DNA of 25,000 bases. Origin: Paulinella micropora (lineage: Eukaryota > Cercozoa > Imbricatea > Euglyphida > Paulinellidae). This document shows positions 17,320-25,000 of the stretch, piece by piece. Location of the stretch: positions 167,501 to 192,500 of the forward strand of contig WBZZ01001470.1 of NCBI GenBank assembly GCA_019918135.1, written 5' to 3'. Both the position numbers and the translations under genes were made by a program. Under the pieces are notes generated by a model. The model saw only the letters and a program-made list of their open reading frames with translations, searched no databases and was not told the DNA's origin. Numbering within the stretch: the stretch's first letter is position 1; each line of letters starts with the position of its first letter.

Positions 17320-18425
17320 AAGGGGAGGCCCCACAAATGACAACAAAAAGGAGATAAGTAAGCATGAAGTAAATAGGAGAGAGAAAGAAGTACACGTAGA
17401 TATAGTATTATACGAGGCTTACCCCAGAAAGTCAGACAAACCTAGAAAGATAGGAATCAAGCTTTTTCATTATGCCTGTGGGCATTATGGGTTAACAAAG
17501 ATGCGCCTATTGGCAAAAATTCTGAACATTAAGTTAGTTGGTGACGAGAGTGATGTGAGATTCTGCGAGTTGCATGATAGGAAAGTCTAAACGTTTGCCA
17601 CGTTTTGCAGTTAATACGATAGAAAGAGCCCAAAAGCCAGGTATAATCCTATACATAGACACATCAGGACCGTGGGCAACTAGATCAATAGATGGTAAAC
17701 GGTATAAATTTTCAGTCACCGACGACTGCTCACTATTCATTCTTGACTTTTACTTAGCCCATAAGAATGAGTTTGTAGATTGTTTAAAACAAGCTGTAGC
17801 CTTTTATGAGAGACAGACAGGAACCAAAGTAAAAGAAATTCGCGCAGATCAAGAATTTGATATTCCGGAGGAAGTCATTAACAGGTGGAAAAATATTCGC
17901 TTTATTGGGAAAACTTCCGCGACAAACGATAAAGACGGGAATCCTATTGCGGAAAAAGTGAATGATATTACGGCGGGGCCTGCACGAGCAATGAGATATC
18001 ACGCTAAATTACCGCCGCAATGCTGGGCAGAATTAGAACACGCAGCCACAACCATTCACAACATACTACCGGCAATTCACGGGGAACGCAAAGGGATCTC
18101 GCCTTATGAACAGCTGTTAGATAGAAAACCAGCACTCTTTTACTTAAAACCAATAGGATGCATGGGTGTGTTACATGTACCTAAGACTAAAGTGCGGAAG
18201 GGAGAGTACAGAGGGAAAAAGGTGATGCTAGTAGGATATGATCTATTTCGGGAATTATACCGCGTATGGGATGGTAAGAAGATAATTTCCGGAGTGAGAG
18301 ATGTAAGATTTAATATTCACAAAATCGGTAAACAAGCTCATCCTCCTAAACTGGTGTCATGGGATAATGATGACTCTGAGGGGGAGAATGAGAATGAGAG
18401 CGAGCAACCACACACATCTCCATAA
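17320..18425 (+). pseudogene. Copia integrase, left arm (HHCC motif broken, DDE core open)
   Basis: Integrase inserts the cDNA into the host genome. The N-terminal zinc domain is visible: two histidines (17468 and 17483 codons, H-X4-H) and a cysteine at 17564. The CX2C pair is destroyed by a 2-nt loss at about 17572, which shifts the frame; the duplicates at 19150 and 19334 keep CESC intact. The catalytic core is open from 17574 to 18425 (283 codons), with D29 in LYIDTSGP, D92 in RADQEF and E127 in IAEKV, a D-X34-E spacing. The usual DNGGE form after the second D is not kept. A C-to-T change creates the TAA at 18423-18425, where the duplicate has CAA. Confidence 0.88.
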
Positions 18426-19073
18426 GCATCGCCACCCCAGTCACCACCTCAATCACCTAAGTCACCGCACAACGTCAACAACGACCACCCAACAACACAG
18501 TTTGATGAAGCTGAGGGGGAGATAGAAAATGCTGATGTCGATGTGAATGAGAATGAACACGCATATGAAAATGAGCATGTGGAGAAGAATACACTGGATC
18601 ACAAACATACACGCCTACACACAAGTCCAGAGCCACATTATCCACAACAATCACCCACAGAGCACAAGATCAAACCACAAGAGCATGAAAATGAACAAGA
18701 TCCAACAGATCCACTAAAAGTACATGAAAGAAGAGCATACGAAGAAAAATCACCACCATTTAAGGGATTAACGTGGGAGCAGAGTCAGAAAGTAACGGAG
18801 AGTAACATAACCCCCGGTAAAAGGCAGCGCAAGGCAGTAGAGAGATATACCCCTAGCAATGAGCCCAAGAGAGAAAAGAGAGACGCTCAAGAGCTGATAG
18901 GTAAGGTAGTAAGAGTGCCAGCGCGCGCATGGGGAGATGGATGGGCGAAGAAAAAGTACGGTGTGGGATGGGAGAGCATAGTACGGGTAGGGGTAGTCAG
19001 CAGAGTGTGTGACCCCAGAGATAGACTCGTAGTAAGAGACAGACCTCAGCCCACCCACATAGTTAAGTTTTGA
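18426..19073 (+). pseudogene. Copia integrase C-terminal linker plus Tudor/SH3-like module, left arm
   Basis: This continues the integrase frame after the nonsense codon (open from 18543). It begins with a hydrophilic H/E/N/P-rich linker. RQRKAVERYTPS follows, which resembles the short basic segment between integrase and reverse transcriptase in many copia elements. A compact module (about 18892-19068) contains KVVRVPARAWG, WAKKKYGVGWE, and alternating valines; its pattern suggests a small beta-barrel of Tudor/SH3 type, an inference from residue pattern only. The TGA at 19071 is made by the inverted-repeat junction, so the natural protein went on. Confidence 0.6.
18713..18787 (+). repeat. Inverted repeat, left 75-bp arm
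   Basis: This pairs with 19071-19145 with about two mismatches around a 283-bp spacer. It lies inside the copia linker coding region, so it is element sequence that has been copied back in reverse. Confidence 0.92.
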
Positions 19074-19145
19074 CTCTGCTCCCACGTTAATCCCTTAGAT
19101 GGTGGTGATTTTTCTTCGTATGCTCTTCTTTCATGTATTTTTAGT
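19071..19145 (-). repeat. Inverted repeat, right 75-bp arm
   Basis: This is the reverse complement of 18713-18787. It truncates the left-arm polyprotein by supplying the TGA at its first base. It is followed directly by a plus-strand copy of the integrase zinc-domain end. Confidence 0.92.
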
Positions 19146-19445
19146 AGTGCGAATCTTGCATGATAGGAAAGTCTAAACGTTTGCCACGTTTTGCAGTTAA
19201 TACAATAGAAAGAGCCCAAAAACCAGGTATAATTCTACACATAGACACATCAGGACCGTGGGCTCCCACGTTAATCCCTTAGATGGTGGTGATTTTTCTT
19301 TGTATGCTCTTCTTTCATGTATTTTTAGTAGTGCGAATCTTGCATGATAGGAAAGTCTAAACGTTTGCCACGTTTTGCAGTTAATACAATAGAAAGAGCC
19401 CAAAAGCCAGGTATAATTCTACACATAGACACATCAGGACCGTGG
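19078..19445. repeat. 184-bp tandem duplication of a chimeric segment
   Basis: Unit 1 (19078-19261) and unit 2 (19262-19445) are near-identical. Each joins about 68 bp of reversed linker sequence to about 116 bp of forward integrase sequence (matching 17564-17680). The second unit runs on into the longer integrase duplicate. Confidence 0.9.
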
Positions 19446-20478
19446 GCAACTAGATCAATAGGTGGTAAACGGTATAAATTTTCGGTCACCGACGACTGTT
19501 CATTCTTGATTTTTATTTAGCCCATAAGAATGAGTTTGTAGATTGCTTAAAACAAGCTGTAGCCTTTTATGCGAGACAGACAGGAAACAAAGTAAAGGAA
19601 ATTCGCGCAGATCAAGAATTCCATATTCCGGAGGAAGTCATTAAGTGGTGGAAAAATATTCGCTTTATTTGGAAAACCTCCGCGACAAACGATAAAGACG
19701 GGAATCCTATTGCGGAAAAAGTGAATTATATTACGGCGGGGCCTGCACGAGCAATGAGATATCACGCTAAATTACCGCCGCAATTCTGGGCAGAATTAGA
19801 ACACGCAGCAACAACCATTCACAACATACTACCGGCAATTCACGGGGAACGCAAAGGAGCCTTATGAGCAGCTGTTAGGTAGAAAACCAACACTCTTTCA
19901 TTTAAAACCAATAGGATGTATGGGTGTGTTACATATACCTAAGACTAAAGTGCGGAAGGGAGAGTACAGAGGGAAAAAGGTGATGCTAGTAGGATATGAT
20001 CTATTTCGGGAACTATACCGAGTATGGGATGGTAAGAAGATAATTTCCGGAGTGAGAGATGTGAGATTTAATATTCACAAAATCGGTAAACAAGCTCATC
20101 CTCCTAAACTAGTGTCGTGGGATAATGATGACTCTGAGGGGGAGAATGAGAATGAGAGCGAGCAACCACACACATCTCCACAAGCGTCACCAACCCAATC
20201 ACCACCCCAATCACCACCTCAATCACCTAAGTCACCGCACAACGTCAACAACGACCACCCAACAACACACTTTGATGAAGTTGAGGGGGAGACAGAGAAT
20301 GTTGATATCGATGCGAATGAGAATGAGCATGAAAATGAGCATGTGGAGAAGAATACATTGAATCACAAACATACACGCCTACACACAAGTCCAGAGCCAC
20401 ATTATCCACAACAATTACCCCCAGAGCACAAGATCAAGCCACAAGAGCATACAAATGAACAAGATCCAACAGATCCAA
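19330..20478 (+). pseudogene. Second copia integrase-to-linker copy, decayed
   Basis: This is a direct repeat of about 17564-18710. It keeps the CX2C pair of the integrase zinc domain that the left arm has lost, and the three acidic positions can be followed. Two small deletions relative to the left arm, about 7 nt near 19499 and about 5 nt near 19857, break the core. The residue after RADQEF is H instead of D. The linker stays open (from 19920) and has CAA where the left arm has a stop. At about 20477 it joins abruptly to the reversed right arm, and the ORF ends at 20507 within it. Confidence 0.85.
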
Positions 20479-20725
20479 AATCTCACATCGCTCTCGTCAC
20501 CAACTAACTTAATGTTCAAAATTTTTGCCAATAGGCGCATCTTTGTTAACCCATAATGCCCACAGGCATAGTGAAAAAGCTTGATTCCTATCTTTCTAGG
20601 TTTGTCTGACTTTCTGGGGTAAGCTTCATATAATACTATATCTACGTGTAATTTTTTCTCTCTCTTATTTACTTCATGCTTACTTGTCTCGTTTTTGTTC
20701 TCATTTGTGGGGCTTCCCTCCCCTT
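20479..20725 (-). pseudogene. Copia integrase zinc-domain start, right arm, truncated
   Basis: On the minus strand this encodes the segment between protease and integrase core, up to just before the CX2C pair. It includes the HYACGH-type H-X4-H motif. It is cut at about 20479 by the junction with the integrase duplicate. Compared with the left arm it has 4 extra bases just after the shared TAG, which puts the integrase in the -1 frame relative to protease. Confidence 0.75.
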
Positions 20726-21430
20726 CTACCCCCTTGTTGCGAAAGGATCATATCTTTCGTTGACTTTCAATGGTTCATCATATTCGTCATCCCATCTATA
20801 TATCATACTCTTAGTTAATCTTCCCCTTACTAATATGTCACTCTCGTTAATGTGGATGGGGTGTTTGAGTATTACTAACTGTCCGTTTTGGTGGATGACT
20901 GATCTGTTGTGTCTGTGGTCCATCTGTCCTGTAGAGACTATGCTAACTGGTAAGGTAGTGTCGAGTAACATCTTCTTTTCTACTGCTCTAGGCCTTCCTT
21001 TCCCATCTATCACTGTCAGCCTAGCTCTTCCTGACTTACTCAACTCCCTTTCTCCATTACCTGTCAGTAGTTCTACCGGGTCTATCTCATCGACATCCGT
21101 CAATATATCTTCTCTGCATGATATGTCTGTGCTTGCTCCACTATCCTGTACTGTCATGTCTCTCTTTTTCATCACTCTTTTTCTCACATGTATCAGTACA
21201 TGCTCTGTCTCTCCTTCTGTCTCTGTCTCTGTTTCTAGTTCACCCTCAGAGACTCCTCTACCCTCACTTTCTCCCTCTTCTGTGATTTGTGGAGGTGTAG
21301 TGATTGGTCTCTGTCTGACTGCTCTCTCCAAGTACACTCCTTCTATTGCTCTTACTATGTCAGTCAAAAAGTCATCTCTCTCTAGCTCGCCACTCACGAC
21401 ACGCATCACTTCTCCATTCATTCCCCTCAC
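20726..21430 (-). pseudogene. Copia aspartic protease, right arm
   Basis: This open stretch of 234 codons has the catalytic DSGAS at 21131-21145. Its end, DPFATRG then TAG, is identical to the left arm. Upstream it should be continuous with Gag, but an 8-nt deletion at about 21437 relative to the left arm shifts the frame, so this copy is broken between Gag and protease. Confidence 0.85.
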
Positions 21431-23231
21431 GCACCAACGTTTTAGCTATTTCATGTATATCTTTGAAGGTTATGACGGGAGGGTTGATGGGTTGCGTGTT
21501 TGTTGTCTGTGTTGGTGGGAGTGCTGTGATTGGTCTAGAACTAGAGATTTGGAGTTGTTGTGAGGTGGGACCTATTTGGTTGCCAAACTTGTTGACAGAA
21601 GTGGGCCCAAGTCGTTGCTCTCCCTCATCCACTCCACTCTCTTCTCTCCCTTCTCTGCTCTGGCCGGTCCGCTGACTAGAAAATGGATTATGTTTGCGTG
21701 GTTGTTGCGGAATATTTTGCGAGACTTGTGGACTTGTGGAAATTTTGGTGTCACGTAAAGTTTCAAATTCCCCGAAAACGAGTCTTTGCGTAATTTTATG
21801 AGACTTTTCCAATGCCGCAGCTTTAAGACTTCGTTCGTCTGGGTAGTAAGGAGATTTGGGGGGACGCAACACGGGACTTACCGACAAATCCAACTCCGGA
21901 TAATCTGGGTCTTGTGTGGCGTGATATCCGCAGTACCTCGCATAAGATAATCGTTTCGCGTGATTTGCGTATATTCCTTTTCCTTTTGATTTTTCAACGG
22001 AAATATTACACGGTTTTTTGCGTCTGTTTATTCCGGCACATTTTGTGTCAGGCGTGACTCCGTAAGAACTCTCAAGCCTCAAAGGAGTTTCGTTAGGGTT
22101 AGGGGTGACTGGGGAACATCGTGGGGTGGCGGATACTAACCGCTCTTCCTTGCCTTCTCCCCGTAGTGAGGAGGGACCTCGTAGGGTGGCCGATACTAAC
22201 CGCACTTCCCGTCCTTCTCCACTCTCACTATGTCTATTCCCTACCCTAGGTGTAGTCTTTGTATCGTTCAAAAGGGCTTGGGGACTTGTAGATTTGTGAT
22301 GAGGTGAGCTTGGTTGCTCGTCATCTCTTTCTCTTTCTTCCTCATCATCATCGCTCTTATCATAAGTGTTCCCCATATGGATTAAAGCAACGTTTGTATC
22401 AGAGTCACTTTGTTCGTCTTCGTTTTTGTCGTTGCCGGTTGTTATCAAAGTGAGTGCTTTCTTTTTCTTATGAAAGGGTTTCTTTTTGTTTTTGTAATTG
22501 TTCTTTTGTTCGTTCTTTTCTTGTTCCGTGCCTTTGTCTTCCGTTTGATTCCGTTTTAATTTTCCTTCTTTGCGGAACTTTTCCGAAATCACCGGACAAT
22601 ATCTCATGGTATGGCCTTTGGCATCACATCCGAAACACGTGACTTTGAGCGTCCAGTTTGGAGCTGTCTTTGGTCCCGGTTTATTGTCTCCCCTTTTCCC
22701 TTTATTATCCATCAGGAGATTGGTCTCTTGCCGCTGCTTGCCATCCCGAGATTTCTTGTTGTTGTCTTTGCGAATTTGAGTTTTTCTCTCACGGAAATTG
22801 TTACGTCTTTCTTTTTCTTCCCACATTAACCATCTTTCCCTAGATGCTTCGCATAGTTCCGAGAAATTTGGTCTTAGTCTGGCCGGGAGATCATAGTGGT
22901 CCACCTGAAATTTATCCCCGAAAGCTGGATGGTAGCGCAATTTCTTAAATAGCTTTCTCTTTGCTTCCTCATCGGAAAATGGCGCCCCACGTAAACTTTC
23001 AAGCTGGATTTTCTTTGCGAGAAATTCGTTTAGCCAGTCTACATACCTCTGACCTGCCCTTGGTCTCGTTCTCTCAAACTCTTCCTCTAACATGTACCTA
23101 CCTGCTCCGGAAATGCCTCCCCATTGATCTCTTACTACTATCAACTCTTCAATGGGTCCTTTCGTCTTCTGTGTTCGCAGGAAATTAGATACATTGTCTT
23201 TGGAAAAAGCCACAGACAGACATAACTGCAA
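21372..23231 (-). pseudogene. Copia Gag central and C-terminal region with CCHC knuckle, right arm
   Basis: This is the longest open copia frame in the window (619 codons). The CCHC knuckle lies at 22596-22637. Basic, then acidic and S/P-rich segments follow. A short internal repeat (RLVSATLRG / RLVSATPR) occurs once in tandem-like form. The left arm splits the same region into several frames, so this copy best shows the original Gag layout. The end past 21437 is out of frame owing to the deletion noted under protease. Confidence 0.87.
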
Positions 23232-23298
23232 AAAGTTTTCATCCTTTCATAATATTTCTTCTCTTTGCGGATAGCTGTCTTTCTTCTTGTGTGTTGTT

Positions 23299-23721
23299 TC
23301 ATACTTTGTCTTTCTTTTTCCTTGCTTCTTTTTCTTTCCACTCTCTCTTTTGTTCTGCTGTCATTTTATCCCAACCTTCTGGCTGTTTGATACCTTCTTT
23401 CTTTGTCTGGGGTCTCTGTCTTCCTCTCTGAGAGGTGTCTGACTCTTCATCTTCCTCACTATCACTTATGGGCGTGTCGGGCTCTTCTAAGTCTTCTGCC
23501 GTCTTAGCCCTTGCTTCGTCGTAAGGAAAATCCCTTTTGGCTTTAGCTGGGTCGGCTAATGCCACAGATACCATCTCTGCCACGTGGACAGATATCCCCT
23601 GCATGTGCTTCTGAAACTTGCTTGACCAAGGCCAAAAGCTTTGGTCGTTGCCCTCGAATATGGGCACTTGACTCAATACGTGCTTTGGCACGCTTGCCTC
23701 CTTGTCAAGGCTCACAACCAA
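23299..23721 (-). pseudogene. Copia gag-B N-terminal module, right arm
   Basis: This 140-codon frame matches the left-arm gag-B. The ATG used in the left arm is GTG here (23713-23715), so the start codon is lost. It has glutamate where the left arm has the nonsense TAG. The C-terminal part is lysine/glutamate-rich with a PEGW and WKEK pattern, and the frame closes before the central Gag ORF starts, so at least one indel separates them. Confidence 0.78.
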
Positions 23722-24061
23722 AGTAATCTATCACTCAAACGCAGAGTTTAGGGAAGCTACCCCGCTAAGGGTATAGAATAACCGAAGAAAAGACTTTTAA
23801 TGACTTTGGGTCACACAAAATGTGGTGACCTTAACAGAATGGTAATACTCATTCCAGACTATGATTCTAGGCATTCCAGACTATGATTCGCGAATACTCT
23901 AGAAAGTGTCCTTGTCAGTAATAAAGGTATTAATAACTGTCCGGCCTATGAACTTGCCTATGACTAAGACTATCCAAATTACCGGTAAATTGACTAGGTG
24001 GAGTAACGGGTATTAATAGTACATTACAACGGGAACATCCTGCAGCGATGCAGGTACTGCA

Positions 24062-24579
24062 TTTCTTCTCTGTATCTTTTCTTCCTCAGCAAATACACAT
24101 CCTTGTTGGTTCTTGTCATCTGTCTTTTCTTCTTTCTGTTCGCCCTATCCTCCCAAGCTTTCTTCTCTTACTTTGAGAAATCTTTCCAGTTGGCAGGTTT
24201 CTCTTGCTGTGTCTTCGAGTCTGGTGGTGTTTGGCTACTTCTCTGTCTCTGTTGTCGTGTTTGTTGTCTCTGTTACATCTTCTTCGTCGTCAGATCCTTC
24301 CGGTGTGTCTATCTCGTATGGTTCTCTCGGTTCTTCCATTTCTTCTGCTTTTCTCATCCTGTCTCTATCAAAACCATACTTTGTTCTTGCCGCTCTATGG
24401 TCTTTGAAAGCATCACGAAACATATCCACGAGTGATGTGCTAATCCCGTAGGCATACTCCTCTATCTGGTAATAGCAACTCTGTAAATCCTTTTTATTTT
24501 CGCTAAACACCGGAGTGTGAAATATCAATTGTCTCATGCTGATCGCATGGTGCCAAAATTCGTTTCCCCAGCGGCTCAT
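24062..24579 (-). pseudogene. Copia gag-A N-terminal module, right arm
   Basis: An ATG at 24577-24579 opens a 114-aa frame (to 24235), and similar sequence continues in other frames to about 24062. It is a paralogue of gag-B, not a copy of the same piece. The order is the same: a hydrophobic/aromatic start, a VxMxxDAF-like core, an acidic EEPxxP...D...EED segment, then a WK...EKKAWED...RKKK tail that parallels gag-B's tail. The left arm retains only its first bases (13964 on). The element therefore carried two different Gag N-termini in tandem. Confidence 0.7.
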
Positions 24580-25000
24580 AACCGTTGATTAGGTAATACC
24601 CTGTCACTCACGGACCTAATACCTTAGATGCCGGTTTGCTGAGAGACTCCGTTAGAAGCCACTATACCAATCGACTCTTTTAACCCGCACGTATATAGCA
24701 GAACTGACAAACTCAAAGGTAATAATGAAACTGAAATAAAGTCCGCACGACTGTAATTGTTACACAGTGGTTATTGTCCGATTCTGAATGCCAATATGAA
24801 CCGTTACGTCCGTTACAATTATTGACTAGAACTATACGGATAAATTACTTACCAGTCACAAAGTAATCACTAAAAGCAAAACATAATTGTCCTACCAACG
24901 TCCACACAAGTGAACTTGAAAGCTGAAGTCTGACTCCAGCAAGACTTTCAACTTCAACTTGAGGAGGCGACCATAAGACTCGTGACTAGTATTAATATAA
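24580..25000 (-). other. Copia leader / probable LTR region, right arm, cut by window end
   Basis: This is noncoding AT-rich sequence homologous in reverse complement to about 13460-13963. Shared landmarks include AATACTAGT near the window edge and an AACGGACGTAACGG-type motif. Similarity is still present at base 25000, so the arm extends past the window. LTR ends cannot be set. Confidence 0.6.

Larger units (their letters stand above)
13429..19070 (+). mobile_element. Ty1/copia-like LTR retrotransposon fragment, left arm (plus strand)
   Basis: The order leader, Gag with CCHC knuckle, DSGA protease, integrase places this in the copia (Pseudoviridae-type) order, where integrase precedes reverse transcriptase. 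The element stops at 19070, where a 75-bp inverted repeat begins, before any RT. No second LTR is present, so LTR ends cannot be defined. A diverged inverted copy of the same family fills 20479-25000. Many nonsense and frameshift changes show it is dead. Confidence 0.88.
20479..25000 (-). mobile_element. Ty1/copia-like LTR retrotransposon fragment, right arm (minus strand)
   Basis: This is a diverged inverted copy of the left arm, read from the window's right edge toward 20479. It holds leader, gag-A, second leader, gag-B, Gag knuckle, protease and the start of the integrase zinc domain. It stops inside that domain. Differences from the left arm include many substitutions and indels, so the two arms are not a recent duplication. 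The 5' end runs off the window. Confidence 0.88.

Noticed and set aside
18543..19073. A naturally RT-less copia element
   Set aside because: The final stop codon is created by the inverted-repeat junction, so the missing RT is explained by truncation.
20676..21563. 295-codon plus-strand ORF, and its mirror at 16458-17336 on the minus strand
   Set aside because: Antisense to the protease region in both arms; its serine/leucine/threonine richness is the shadow of the coding strand.

Overview
The window is repeat-rich eukaryotic nuclear DNA. No host gene, tRNA, rRNA or CRISPR array can be supported. Almost every base belongs to one of two retrotransposon families, to (AAT)n microsatellites, or to rearranged copies of these. 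The organism cannot be named from the sequence; an alga or a marine invertebrate is only a guess.

Region 1 (1 to about 13,428, GC-rich) holds two copies, on the minus strand and in the same orientation, of one long non-LTR retrotransposon (LINE). Copy A lies at about 34-6241 and copy B at about 6738-13342. Each is bounded at both ends by (AAT)n, and a 400-bp orphan segment separates them. Reading 5'->3' on the minus strand, the element has: a 5' UTR with two tandem promoter-like modules, a 29-bp minisatellite and small upstream ORFs; one long ORF (N-terminal RRM-like region, APE-type endonuclease, reverse transcriptase); an overlapping ORF in another frame with the C-terminal zinc-binding motif followed by a SUMO-interaction-like motif and a PCNA-box-like motif; a short 3' UTR; and an (ATT)n tail. 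Copy B has open frames throughout. Copy A is nearly identical but carries three small frameshifting indels.

Region 2 (13,429-25,000, more AT-rich) holds broken pieces of a Ty1/copia-like LTR retrotransposon arranged as a large inverted repeat. The left arm (plus strand, 13,429-19,070) carries leader, Gag with a CCHC knuckle, DSGA protease, HHCC plus DDE integrase, a charged linker and a small Tudor/SH3-like module. The right arm (minus strand, about 20,479-25,000) carries leader, two different Gag N-terminal modules, Gag knuckle, protease and the start of the integrase. Between the arms lies a scrambled zone with a 75-bp inverted repeat, a 184-bp tandem duplication and an extra decayed integrase copy. 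The reverse transcriptase/RNase H part of the copia element is absent from the window because both arms are truncated before it. All copia genes carry nonsense or frameshift changes.

The points most worth a second look are the LINE's (AAT)n bracketing, the paired SIM-like and PIP-like motifs at its C terminus, the conserved frame break before that domain, the tandem 5' promoter modules, and the duplicated leader-gag modules of the copia family.
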